Positions 11,369 to 25,700 of a stretch of 64,000 nucleotides of DNA are shown here, piece by piece (positions within the stretch are counted from its first letter, which is position 1; every line of letters begins with the position of its first letter). The DNA is from Rotaria macrura (taxonomy: Eukaryota; Rotifera; Eurotatoria; Philodinida; Philodinidae): the NCBI GenBank assembly GCA_900239685.1, contig OENT01000572.1:1-64000 (forward strand). The letters are read 5' to 3'. Below the pieces are notes generated by a model. That model was not told where the DNA came from. It ran no database searches and saw nothing but the letters and a program-made list of their open reading frames with translations. Position numbers and translations under genes: made by a program.

Positions 11369-14300
11369 CAGCTACTGAAAAACTGATCAATGTGAGTGAT
11401 GCTGACACTTTCGAGTGTGACGTTATAGAGGTTTGAGAGACACAATATGTCACCGAAACCCTCAATCAATTATCTGGATTATGTGAAACTGAATAGATTT
11501 TAATTAATTTAATTCTTGAATTAAGCTTAAATTTTACTGGACGAGTACACTTCAATCGATCATTTGCATATTTGCCAAGGAAATGGATTTTAAGGGACTG
11601 TTTCTCATATAATAAGGAAATTAATGCTGATCTTTCGGCTGTCGTTTTACATGGTTACACTCATGCTATTGGTCTTTAGGATTAGCCCACTATAGTATAT
11701 CTTTTTGTCTGGATGGTTCTGTACTGTGTGTTTTTTTAATTTAATCGTAGCGTCATATATTCTAGAGGACCATTATCCCTCGTTGAGACCAGTATAGTCA
11801 TAGCGCACTTTGACTTAATAATAAAAAGAAGCAACATTTCTTATTGGCTCAACCTACTCTGTGACTCTGTAGAAGACATCTCAAGTGTTCTTAAATGCGT
11901 TCGATTCGAAATTTCTGGCATTACTTAGTTAGTACCGAACGTGCTTTCTTTAAAGAAATTGTATCGGAAAGCGTAAGTGAAATTTTGGGACGAACTTTAT
12001 GACGGCAGTACAATAAGAGAGTTTTCTAAATTAGTTACTTACATTCCTATAAAAGCGGAAAGCACCGTAAGATAATTCATTGATACCATTCAAAGACACA
12101 GTTTTGTTCTTTTTGATAATGCGCACTGATTAGAAAATGAAAACGAAAGACAGTTAATCTATAAAAAGAAGTATTTTAAAGGCCTTTCAAGAATGACGAA
12201 TGCAATTTCGGGATGTCACATTTTCAATTTTCTCATGTTGCTCCCGTGAGAAACTGTAATCAAGATAACCTAACTTAAAACAGTTTGATTTTCATATTTT
12301 AAGGCCAAAAATGCTTGTCATCATACACTGCAAACCACTGTTTGCAAGGAATTGTAACACAAATAAGTGCTTTTCAGACCTTTAAAGCTCTATGGCAGCG
12401 TCATTTAGTAAGAGTTCCCAAATCAAAGCTGACATTGGCTTTCGAGAACAGTTCCATGGTGAAGGATTTCATGATGATTGATTCTAACTGATTTCTCACT
12501 TAAACAACAAGATTTTTGCTCTGGAACCTTCACTTCTCACTGAAAAAATGCTCAACAGGCATGGTTATAGTTTTGCGTATACGGATGGCAGCGTGTGACA
12601 GTTGTCGTTAGCACATGACTTTATACGTAAGTCATCAAACGAAAAGCTAGACTCACATATACACACACATCTTCACGTATATAGGCATTCTGGAACAGTC
12701 ATGTCAGCAACCACACCCTCTCGTGTTGCAAGATAGCTGCCATAAAGAAATAGAATAAATAATGTAAGAAGTAGCAATTAATGTGATACATGTACAGTGT
12801 AAGTGTAGATGTCGCTATGAAAATTTATTTCATTGAAATTCATTCTCACAAATATATACACACATGACCATAACAAAGTGAAACTACAATTGAAACTAGA
12901 TCAGAGTAGAATACCAAAGAATAATCCAAAATTTCATATCTTAAGTGAGTATGTGTTCGATATGAAAGGAAGTTTTATTGGTTCACTTATAAATGGATTA
13001 GCTATACAAGCACCTGAAAGAAAGAGCACCTTTTCTATTTGAGTAATAATAGACAAACTGTTTAGTTCAGTACTAATGCAGTCGAGAATACAGGTACACA
13101 TAAAAAAGTCCCTTTCGAATGATACAGCCGAGCACATCATTCGAATTGTCAAATTACGTCGACTCTATCTGGAATCAATGAGAATTCACCATAATTTCTA
13201 CAATCGGGCCGCAATCCCTTCGAACTTTCTATCACTGAATAACATATTCAAATCTCACTATCGAAGTGCCTCCAGATTCAACACAGAGCTCTAGACGATA
13301 TCTAGTGTTCTGCTCAGATACTTGTTAGTACTCAATTAATTAAATAGGATTCAACTATTAAAATGATGAATGGTTCCAAGACCCGAAGTCGTACAGGAGC
13401 ATGTCAGCTGCTCGGATTCATTCAACTGGTACAAAAACTACCGATTTCATGATAAAAAAATCAGAGAGTTGCAACCAAACAGTACGAAGTCAAAAGAATT
13501 AGACGAATACTATAAACAATCACGACCTTGAAAATATGCATCCTTATGGCAATGTTTTCTAAATTATTGAACGATCTTTTCGAAAGTCTAGAGCAGAAAT
13601 ATTAAGTATTAAAAGTATTTGGCTTTGTGATAATAGCCTATAATCAACGAATATCAGTGCGTTGCCTCAAATACACATTTGAGGATTTCTTCTTCGACCA
13701 TCAAAGAGCTGTGCATTTGTCTTGTAGATCAAGTATAGTAGAGTGATTAATCTCGATATTATTCAGTGAAAAGTAATTTGAAGTTAACCGTCAATGATAT
13801 AAACTCGATTCAGTTATAGATGTTTGAAATTTTACCACATATTCAATGGCATCCAGCATTCGTCAGATTGTGGCACAATCCCCACATTCACTGCGATAAG
13901 TATTTTATGAAAAGTTTACCTCGATATGCTATGCGTGGGTTGAGAGGTTGACAAATAGACTTTGACAACAAAAGAAATATTTTTTCTACGATAGTTTACA
14001 ATATAGTGATCCTTCAATGATAGCATCTTAGCTTATTACCTATGTCGACTACCAAAATGGTTATTTTCATATTTACTTATATTTTATAATGTCGAGATTG
14101 ACTACTCCATTACGCTTTGGTCTATAAAAATTAATCGCTATCTATTGATATACATATAGCATAGATGCTTCGATAGAAAATAAGAGGAAACACAATGACA
14201 CTCTCATAATATGCTAACCTTGAGAGATCCAATAATGTTTCGGGGTTTTGTTCAAAATATTTTTATGAGTTTAGAGCCAGTTTAGGTTGAGTTATGCGAG

Positions 14301-17247
14301 AAATCAGACGTCAAGAGTAGCCCGCACATTCGCACTTTCGACACAAGAACCTGATGATCTTATCCAACTGCCGGTTTTCCCAGTCTTCGGGCAGTATTTG
14401 TTAAATCAGATCATCGGATCGCTTCCCCGGGTTCCAGTTTCCCAGTTCCCAACATTTTCCGGTGTTTTCCTGCTAATCCAACCCACACTTCTCCACCTGA
14501 AATTACAACTGACGGACAAGAAACCATTTAGGATAGCAGGTATTCGCAAAGCGAATAATTCTTTTTCTAAGTGATCTCTATGAAATTGAGAATATGAAAC
14601 AGGATTTGGGAAATAAGACTTGGATCGAATGAAACTATAACAAACCATTCAGCGACACACTTCACTGATCCATGTCTCCTTTCACATGTATAAATATACA
14701 ATTCAATATGATGCTGTAAAGCTTGATTTAATCAACGGAACTTCATGTGACGTTCTATGCGGAGAACGTTCAGTTTCCATCCAGGGATGTAATGCTCCCG
14801 CTTGAATGCATTGTATAAATGATGTTTAACCTTCCCTCTTCATTTCTTCTCATATTATGAATTGCCCTTAATTCATTGTCCTCAGTTGTTCTTACTTCAC
14901 TGTCCTTCCCTTGACTTCGTATTCTCTCTTTTTATGCTCTATTCTTCTTTGCCCTGGGTGCGTATATAAACAAATGGATTTTTACGTAAACGATACGATT
15001 GTATGATATGAAGGGATGAATTAAGTGTAATTCCATCAGCAATAGTCTCCCTTCTATCAGAAATCGCCGCACTTCAGTTGAGAAAATCGTTTGTACTCGG
15101 GTGCAGTTACCTTAACACAGTTTATGTTCCATCTTGCATATCAATCCACATTCATTAGTTCTACTTAAATGGTTTTCTTCATGCATATGATTTTTCCACA
15201 CAGAACATTGAGAACAGGATTCGGCGACAAGTATGCAGAAAGCTTCGACACCTGCAACAGTACTGACTTCCTAAAGTTGGATTTATCACAATGATGTAAC
15301 TTCTTTCCTTTATGTGAACATGCACTTATTCTTATATTTTTTTATGCACATCCACTCTGATCATCCACCGCTTTGCTTGCTCTGATATTCGATAAAATTA
15401 GATATGGAAAGCTACTGTCGATATTTAACTAGAAACATATTTGTCAAAAAGTGTTGAAAAAGGATTAAACATTGAAAGATTCATTAAAAATAAAACGTTG
15501 GCGTAAAGCCTAAATGTGTGAAAAACTATTTGAAGACCAACAACTGTTCAAGAAAAATTAAAGCTTTTTGATTTTTTACTATGAATTTTTCTCATCAATA
15601 GTATTTACAAATATTTTTCTGGCAGTGCTGTGAGAAAAATTACCCTTCGGAATCTTTTAAAACTAATGAATATACCGGGATACGGACTGACGTCTCGCAT
15701 TATAGAGGACGTAGCTTAATGCTCCTTGAATACAAGAGTTCATTTGAAAACTTGTTTTTTGATCATAAAAATGTGAAAGAAGGGCGACGATAGAAAGAGA
15801 GATTTACCGAAACTCAAATACAATCTAATAGTATTTACTACAAAATGTAGAAAGATCCTACACTTATTAACTGATCAGATATTTCAATTTTAGTGTTGTT
15901 GGATCTATAAGCATATGACAAGGTTTAGTAGTATTTAAACGAACAGTCATTCAAAAGAATTGTATTGATTTTCAAATCAATACAAACGAACAGATTCAAT
16001 GGTGACAATATAAATGATTATGTGGAGTACAGATATTACGAAACAAATCAATGAAATCATCACAAGATGCCTTACTATTTTGAAAGCTGTCAAAAACAAT
16101 CATCGGCTTTTTTACAACGACTAAAATTTAAACGTTCAGATGCTTGATATATTCTTATCGATTTTTTGATTCCTTTCTCACAGGTGGCATGAATGTGTCA
16201 AAGTATTGACTAAGGAAATGTTTGGAAAACATATCTCTTATCATATTTTCTCTGACGTAAATCAGTAAAATTGATAAAAATTTCATAAATAGTATCAGTT
16301 AGCCGATCCATTATCATTATGTAAGAGGCAACAGTCAACTTATGGTGAAAAGTGAAAGTGGCATTTCGAACGATCAATTGATTCATGCCATATAAACTAG
16401 CGAATTATTTTCTGCAATAGCATTTTAATGGAAAAACATTCTATCACCATTCAGAGTGCAGAAATCAACACCTGAACAACAATTACGAGTGAATATCGTT
16501 ATACTATAGCTTCTGACATCCCCGTTCACATTAGTAGTAAAGCAAGTAACAAAAGCAGACTAGCGAAACTTGTATTGCCAGCTACCTTGAACAAACTGTG
16601 CATTCTAATATTTCCATAAGTTACATCTTAGGGTTATATCAGCCATTAGATAGTATCACTATTAGCGACAAGAAAATCGTAAACTTGATTGAATATAGAT
16701 CGAGTATGATATAGTGAAATTTCTATCATACGAACAGATTGCTAAAGAAAGATAAGAACTTCACATTTTGAATTAGAAATCTATAACCCGAAGAGCTTGA
16801 ATAGTCATTCAACTCAACAAATCATTGAAAAAGCGATGATAAATAACAAGAACGAAACCTCAATATTCTGGTCACGTTAGTGAGAGTCTCTCAGTGAGAG
16901 TCTCTCAGTGAGAGACTAATTTGAGATAGTCGCAAGATCATGATAATCTCATTGAAAAATTGTCAAAGTCCTTCTTCCTTGAGGGTGTGTGCCGCAAGTC
17001 AGAATGAAATATTAAAACCAAATATTAAACTAATTAAATATAGATTTCCGTACTCGGAATTGATTGAACACTTACATTCGCGTTGCATAATAAGAAGAAA
17101 TTTCAATATGAATAAACGCTAATCAAAATCAATACTTCGTTTTTTGAAGAACATCTGAATTGTGGAACAATTTTTTGTAATTCTTACAGTGCGTTTACGA
17201 TGACGAGTATTCTGTAAGGAATCTTGATAACGTGTCTTTTTCAGAAA
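11369..17247. other. Gene desert with scraps of possible coding sequence
   Basis: No gene can be supported over nearly 6 kb. A plus-strand scrap at 13418-13570 reads NWYKNYRFHDKKIRELQPNS, then KELDEYYKQSRP and KYASLWQCF, interrupted by TGA at 13529 and 13567. It looks like a decayed exon of unknown family. A GC-richer patch at 14330-14480 carries several variants of TTCCCAG/TTTTCC. The rest is AT-rich and featureless to my reading. Confidence 0.4.
16879..16916 (+). repeat. Short tandem repeat, 14-bp unit
   Basis: The unit AGTGAGAGTCTCTC is repeated about 2.7 times. The unit itself contains the inverted pair GAGAG/CTCTC, so the array can fold on itself. It is too short to be more than a local slippage product. 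Confidence 0.75.
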
Positions 17248-17470
17248 TAAGCAAATGGATTACATATCACGTCTCTAAAATGTATCTGCTTTAAATTCTT
17301 CGGAAACTGATTTAGCAGAGAGAATGGAGTGGGATGAGCATACAATGAAACAGTGGAATCCGGCTAGTGAAGACAATAAATGTTAAAAGATGCGATGAAA
17401 AAGATAAGGAGGTCAAGATAAAGTCGTATCAATATCCTGTCAAAATTGGAGACAAAGTTCTCTGAAAGAA
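17248..17470 (+). mobile_element. Possible relic of an LTR retrotransposon pol region
   Basis: Two short plus-strand patches resemble pieces of Ty3/gypsy-type pol. One is KQMDYISRL, which is like the end of the RNase H region, and the other is YPVKIGDKVL, which is like the part just after the integrase core. They lie closer together than in a whole element, and no long terminal repeats were found. If the reading is right this is an old, heavily broken fossil. The call depends on two short motifs only. Confidence 0.25.
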
Positions 17471-19760
17471 TCAATATGCATGAGGATTTAACATTTCTTG
17501 ACACGAAATATTGTCTTCTTCACGAGACATTTCGAATACTTCAGTTTGAAAAACAATTCTTTAATAGCAAGCATTGCTAATAGTAGAAACGCGTATCAAA
17601 CGTGGAGTTCAATAATATATACTATCAATGCATGTTGTCTATAACTGGATATTCATTTCGCTGAAATAGGGCATGTTCAGCTAATTGGCAGGCATGTTTT
17701 GACCTATTTAACATGAAAATCAAATTTGCTTATTACTAACGATTACTCGATAGTGGATAGCGTGTAGAAAATTCGAGGCATTCGACTTCTTTCATAGACT
17801 ATGTAATTCATTTTCTTGACTTTTTAAACTTTACTTTGTCTGAGTTCCAATCAGTCCAATATCTGTCACCTCTCCCATATGAGGATGTAACTGAACATAG
17901 CCGACGTGTTCGACGGGGTATTTTCCTCAAGTTAAGAAGAGGACACAAAATGAACATGTTTCAAAAAACTTAAAAACAGGTTACAAACTATCAGAAATAC
18001 GCTTATAACGTGTAGATCATCAAATATCATGTTTAAAATTGCCCAGTAGCTCTTACATAAACATCTTTCAATCACTCTCATACCTCTTTTTTTACTTCTT
18101 AACCGGATCCAGAAGCAAAACCTCGTCATCAACTAATTTCATCGATCTTTCTTTCCTGCTGTTCATCCAAAATTGAAAGATCAGACTCTGGATGCATGAA
18201 AATTCACATCTTCCCCAATTTACCTGTCTCAAGATGCATTCCACCACCTGTTAACTCGAAAGTCTCACAATTTTCTCAACATCTTTTTCCAAGCTATATC
18301 CAAACAAAATCTATTCTGATATAAATGCCTAATTAAAGAATAACATCGAATTACTCGGGGAGTCTTTCATTCTAACCCTGTGTCGAGCAGTAAGCTTTGG
18401 GATATATATTGGCTATCCAGGAACATGTTAATTGACCGAACGGAAAAATCTCAAAAGGAAAAACTACGATAGAAAAATACCTCGAAAATTTTGAAAAAGA
18501 TCTTATGTTGAATGGCTCATCTGTTATTAGTTCGCCATTTTCTTTGTATCTCTTGACGAAAAAACTACTATTATGGAGTAACGACTTAGTATTTTATCAT
18601 CAAGATTTAAAAATTCCGAAATTGATTTAAAAGAATATCTTTTGAATCTATCATTTCTTGTGGCAAAGGAAACGAAATCGGAAAAATAAATATTTAACTA
18701 ATACTGTCTTTGCCCTTGTGAATTTAGTTCTATTAATTTTTCTTGTCAGTTATTAGTTTGTTCACGCGGTAAAGCGCCGCATCATAGTCATTTTTGACGT
18801 GATCTTTATTTTTACTGTTTGTTCACTAATTAGCATACTTATCCTCAATAAACATGTATCAATCAAGTACTTCAATTAATTTTACTGTTTACATTTTCGA
18901 GATTATTTTTTTCTTGATTTCCATTTTTCGACTTTTTATCCTTCGAGATTTTGCCATTCAATCTTTTTACTTTCTGTCAATCAACAATGAACCATCAATC
19001 CTCTCGTAGATCTCAATAAGCAATATCTAGTGTGAAAAAGTGACGTTAGTTCTAACAACTATAGTCGCCAAGACTCAGATACAACTCCCTAATATGTGTT
19101 TTCATAGAATTATCACGATGTGGTTCAGTCAAAAGTTCGAGCACAGCATATTTTCCGAGATCTAATGTGACCATTTCGTAGGGTTCAGTGAACTGGATCC
19201 ATTATTATGTAGAGCTTGCTAGCCTGAAGTCTCAATGAAGAGGCTGTAGAAGCTACCGGTTGTGATCATGATAGTAGCAATTTTCGAAATGATTTTCAAA
19301 TAGGATCGATTTTTGGATCAAGTCGTCTCCGTCCATTGTTTTAAATCCAATAGTTTTTCGAAATAAATTTGTTTAAAGGAGTTTTTCTAGATTTTTACGA
19401 AAAGATACAGCAGTTGCATAGATACATGCAGAGTTTCATGCAATATATTTTTACCAATTCGACATCTGTAACTTATGGACTGACAGATTTGCTATCTTTT
19501 ATACCGCTGCCCTTTGGACGGGATTCAAGCTTGAATGGCAGCGATCTATGAGGACACAGCCGTGAGTGAGTATCGCTGTTCTTTAGGGCGTTATGCCTTA
19601 TGATTGTGAATAAGAAACATAAACCTATTCTGATGAACCCACACCCTCCTTCAATTAAATATGATATGAGATAAAAGATAAAACAGATAAGAAAGATTAT
19701 ACGTTGCATGTGTTCATTTGAAAATGTTCGTTTAGCAATTTTATCAACTGATGAATCAAT
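17471..19760. other. Intergenic, nothing recognised
   Basis: No supported gene. Short open frames on both strands lack motifs. A minus-strand patch near 18140-18250 has protein-like composition but several stops. This stretch lies downstream of the 3' end of the large minus-strand gene. Confidence 0.4.
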
Positions 19761-22700
19761 TCATTTTTCATTCGATTTTGTCATTATAGTCATCGAAATG
19801 ACAAGATCTTTCTTTTGCAAATGAACTTTCAATTGACTAAGAATTGTAATAGTTGATGATTTCTCATCATCACTGTAATAAACACGATAAATTGAATAGT
19901 TTTTTAAATTTGCTAGTAAACATTCGATTTCACCAATCGACATTTGAAACGTATTTTGATTAGATGAACGAGTTGTTTTGACTTCAATTAATTCTGTTTG
20001 CTCATTAGGTGATTTAGGTTTCAGTCGAATATCGAATGGTAAGCCAGATTCTCTATGTTGATTGACCCATTCGATTTGTTCATCAGGATGTAACCATTGA
20101 AGATACCGAAAAACAAAATATTCACCACATCGACCTGTCTTAAGATCATCTTCCGAAATACTTGAACTTGGATTACCCGATGATGACAATGCATTCGATT
20201 CTGAAAGATCGAAATCGCGTATATTTGAAACACGGACGCATTGAAATACAGTCGATGAGATATTTCTAACAGACAAATTCTGATCAGATAATCGTGCCAC
20301 TTCAGTTAATTGTTGTTGACCGCTGGCTAAATAAGAAAATTATCAAGTTTAAACCATATTGCATAATTGATGTTATTTATAAATTCCTACTTTTGACATT
20401 AGCTGGATGACATGGTGGTATTTTCGGTTCATCAGATGTCTTTCGATGATGTTGAAAATCCTCAGGTTTCTTATCGTCTTGGTTGTTTTCATATTTTCCA
20501 TTTGGATCTCTATGAACTGCTACTGATTTAGAAGAAGTTAATGCATCTTTGCTAGGTATAGACGAAGCCAATACATTCTCTCGTCTCACATAAGTTGTTA
20601 GTTCTGATTTTCGTTCTGATGAACTTACACCCGACGAAGCATTTGTTTCACTAATTCCTAGTTTAGAAGGGAAGCTAAGAAGTGGCTTGGACTCTTCTGT
20701 ATCAATTTTATTCTGCTGAATCTTTGATGGAAAGCAATCGGGTTCTTTTTTCATGTTTTCAATAGCTTCATCTGTTATCTTCGTTAGTGTATCGTGTTCA
20801 TCTTCATCTTCGATTACAACTGGGTCTGGCTGTTTAGCAATGGATGGAATCAACCATTTGCAGATATCGGCTTGCGAAGGCAACCTTTGACGTACACTGT
20901 TCAGACCGTCTCCTCCTTTTTCTTGATATGTCTTGTTGAGATACTTAATGAAGTCTGCTAGATTAGAACGCATTGATTCTGTCTCAATCAAATAATTCAC
21001 CATCGTATTGATATGCTTTTCAGGCTTGTCGATTGATTTTAAAATGAAAAATTTTCCAAGTGATTCATCGATATAAGATGAGCGAACGTTTGATGATGTC
21101 GATGTACGTATGATGCTATCATTGAATGAATATGAAAATCGAAATCTGTCGACATGAACAATTTTCATTCGAGCAAAAATCGATTGAAAATAATTTGATC
21201 GTGTTTCCGACAGGGCATTGTGCTTGATTAGAAACGATTGCATAATATCGATGGTATGAATATAGAAATTAGTTACATCCACCGACGGATATTCATTATC
21301 GCCATCGACAGTAATCTTTATGACATCAGCAAGATTTGGGATTTTGAATAATGAACAAAACATACTTTTTAAATCAGGGGTGCAGATCCGATCTAGAAGT
21401 CCAGTGTATGAATGAAAAATCTATTACTATAACATACAACGAGCAATCTATGTCACATATATGTAAAAGAAGGATGTATTTTTTATGTGACACCAATCTA
21501 ACGTTGTGTAGCTATCTCAGATGGAATGATGAATCTTTCATAGAAATAATTATTTTTGATTTTTAAGGACGTTTACGAAAGATATTTGAATGACTTGAAA
21601 AGAGTTTTTCATGTCTTACTTGCAAAGTTCAGATTCGAAGTATGTTGAGTCGACTCTAGTTGTATTATGGTTAACGAAAGTTCTGCCGATGCCTAGCATG
21701 ATAGTGGTGAGAATCACATGAAAAAAATTATTGATATTACGTTTTTGCCAAAAAATGTAGAAGAATCATCTCTTAAACCTAACTTAATGGGTAACTCTCT
21801 TTTTTTAAAATAGAATGTTGTCTGCCGCTTTTGAGACACATCAAAGATATGTACTCGATTAATGTATCGATAATGCGTCTAATTCGTAGAAATGTTGAAA
21901 CTGTTACAAGAAACGTCTCTCCTACCTGATGGATCGACAATGAACACGTCGTTTGTAAATAAGCGAGCAATATCCATATCGCACGGATAGAAAAGTTGAT
22001 CGCTATATTTGCAGAATGGATTTTTCGTGCTCAAACATGGAATAAATGACCAAGTTGCACATGTTTCTAAACAATTGTACACGATTAGTTAATTGTCAAA
22101 GTACTGTAATTATATTTTTCAAAATACCTAGAACCAATGGTTGCTTATTTTGGACATATGCAAGGCGTATTATAACATCGATACATCGCCAAATATATTC
22201 TTTTTTCTTATTTATTGTATTTGATAATAATGGAAGATAATCTTCGATTGTTGGCTGCTGTTTAACTTGAAGTGCAGTAATAAAGAATGATGATAGTGTC
22301 GAATTTTGTCCATAGTACGGTTGAATCAATGTATATTGTGTAGTCAAATTTCGTCTTGTTGCCAAATTATTTGTTGTATCTAAAATTGAATAAGGATCAT
22401 TCCAAATGACTTCATCAACATATAGAAAATCGCCCATATCTTGAGTACGAGGTATGAATACAATTGGCCATAGGCGAAAACGAGCAAGCAACGAACGAGT
22501 TTCATCATTAGCAATAATCAAATGGTAGACTTGACAAATATTTTCAAGTTTATCCAAACATGATTGACGAGTTGTTCTCAACAGTGGACAAGGAATTCTA
22601 GAAGAAATGAAATCAAGAATACATTCAATACTCAATGAAGTAGTCTTTTTTCTAAAACATACGGTTCGCTTGTAGCTAAGCTAGTATGATGATGGATGAT

Positions 22701-25700
22701 TTGATAGAGAGAATCTCGATCTAAACTACATGACCATTTCATAAATAATTCGAACATTGTCATAGGCGTTATTTCTTTTCTAAGTCCGAGAATATTAAAC
22801 ATAAAATCAGGTTCTTTCAAAGGTACCGCAACGAGATCTATGTGTGGTACATAACGGCGAAGTGAATGATTTGGTGGTACACAGTACACATCGGCGGGTT
22901 TCAAAAGTTTTCCACCTATAACTGGTATCCAAGCATGTTGCCGAAGTAGACGACAAAATGATGATTCGACACCCTTCACGGGTGGCATATTTGTGTTTCG
23001 CATACGAGACCTAATAACTGAAGCAACGTAATACGTTGATATGATTCGATGATGTTGCTGAAGATAAAGTAGAAGTTGGATAGATTGGTGAATACCATTG
23101 TCCTTCGATGAAATTAGTCCTTCAAATTCTTCAGAATACCAATCTTTGATGATAAATGGCTCATGAACAAGTTCGGATATGGAAGCTATGTCGCGTGCCC
23201 ATGGAGTATCGACTAGTTTGTCAACATCAATAAAGCCTAAATTTATCATACATATATTGAAACGTACGACTTTATTTCATTGTTGTGTACATTATGATCT
23301 ATTACCTTTATCAATCAATTCAATTTGAAAGAAATCATGTAAATCTAATTCATTGAGAAATACTAGAAATTTTCGTTTCTCACTATCTTGATAGAATATT
23401 TCATTTTGATATTGTTGAATATAATCATTAGAAATAAATGTAAATTGATGAGTCGAAAGTTTTAAATTCTCAAGTGATTTTGAACAGCCATATAAAGATG
23501 TTAAATGAACAATCGTCTTATCAGAACCGAGACGAACGAATTTACCATCACGCGTTTTAACTATCATCTTTTTCTTTAACTGTTCCATTTCATGTGCAAA
23601 AATTTCAGGATTCGGTGCGTAAAGTTCTTTATAAATACAGATGAGATATGAAATAAGAGTAGAATCAGACTTTTTTGACCATTGACTATCATCGTTGATT
23701 ACAGGTAAAATATGGCTCGAATAGATTCGTCGAATATTACGTGCATCACACAGACCTATGAATGAAATGAATTTCTTCTATAATACGCACGAAAAAATGT
23801 TATTGATTTATCTTATCTACCTAAATTACTAAGTAGTGTTTTAACTGAATCGATGCGTCGTGGGTATTTATCTTCGATGTAATCAAGTAGACGATCATCG
23901 ATTGTTGGTAAATCATCCAAAACAAGTTTGAGATGTTTTTCAAATTTAATGGATTTATTAGGTGGAAACAATACTGTTCGTTGTTCGAATTCATCGAACG
24001 ATACCAATCGTGATTGTTGTCGGAGTGGTATTATTTTCAATTGCTTCAATTCATTCATGGTTGTCATTTCTGATTCGTCGTCATCATGATCATTATTAAA
24101 ACCAGGTCGTTCACGTTCTTGTTGTAGACTATAATCGATGCAAAGTAACCATTGAGCAACTATCAAAGAAATACAATCGAACACATATGGAAGATATCAT
24201 TCTCATTTAAAGATTAATATTTCTTTACTTTGTTCGATATTCGTCGTTTTCGTTGAATGAATCTGATCGTTTTGTTTGTATAATGTACGTATTAATTTGA
24301 GAATATCAGAAAAATCTAATCGACGACAACCTAGTTTAATAAGGATTTGTTCATCGCACTCTTTTAGAAGTTCATCATGTAAATAGTAACTATTAAAATG
24401 TGATAGAAGTAAATTTTGCGAGAAAATTTTTCTTATAAATGTATCACGCACAAGAACACACTGTGTTGGTAGAACCCAATCAATGATTTGTTCATCATTA
24501 TGACGAAATACAGGTAAACGAATTACACCCATCAAACCTTGAATACTTTTATCAACAAAGATATTAAAATATGGATCGATTTCATTTCTTGTTGGCATTA
24601 GTTTAAGAAAATATTTTAGTGTTTGAATTTTCGTTAATGGATTATTTGCTTGATGAAAGTCGAGTACACATTGAGTAAGTAAATCAGGTAAATGTTGAAA
24701 TTGTTCATAGGCCAAAGGAAATAATTGAATCATTTCAGATTTCAACCAATCATTCCAACGGTTATCGCGTAAAATTTCTTGTCGAGCTGCCGTTATTTCA
24801 AAATCAGCTTGTAGAATAAAACGAAAACCATAGGAGCGAAGAGGCAAATAAGCAAATAATGGTTGCGCTGAAGGAACTTGATGAGATGAGCATTCATATA
24901 TAGGATTTAATGGATAGGCGATGGCAATAGTTGTGGATTCGACATCACATTTCACTTCGCTTAACTTCATCTAGAATAGAAATGGCACGCCATGGATGAA
25001 GACGATAGAAGCATTTGTTAGTTTAATATGAATATTTTTGACAGTAATATTCTCGATATATCGATCTCTTCTCTATTTATTTAGATCTTATGTGCACGCT
25101 TCTCTCTCCTAAAAAGATGTAATTGTCCTCAACACGATGAGAATTATAATACGAATCCACAAACAGATAGGTCAAAGTTTGCTATCTTAAAAACTGATAT
25201 GGTTGATGTTTACTTGATATATTCTTGTTCTTTTTTCTCAAAGGTACACGAAGATTATCCTAAATCCCTCCATGAAATAGGTACATGATAACTTTTTTAA
25301 TTGCTCGTACTATCACACTACACATATGTCCATGTCATTTGAACGTAACTGGATAGAATAACTGTTTTAAGAGAGAAGAACACCTATCGGAACTAATCGA
25401 TTGGGAAAAATTACAGCTTTCTATAATTGATGTAGTTTTCTTGACTGATTTAATCGATAATAAAATTCACTACATTTGAAACTAATACATACAAGCAAAA
25501 TCATTTTGTGATCGCTTACTTTAAGATCAGTGGGTACGTGAATGACTTTTTTGACAACGAGCCAAAAATGTTTGATGATGCTATCTGTTTGTGTTGTTCG
25601 TTCTTGTAACTCAATGATGGGTCCTTGAGCATGATCGATTCGAGTGAATGTATTACAACTGACAATACGATTATCATTTTCTTGCATGATTTCAATTCGT

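Noticed and set aside
20021-20233. Alternative minus-strand open frame inside the last exon of the NO VEIN-like gene
   Set aside because: It is a shadow of the DUF3883 frame.
21546-21566. Similarity between an intron of the NO VEIN-like gene and the SINE body (GGACG.TTACGAA)
   Set aside because: The match is only about 15 bases in T-rich context and does not extend.
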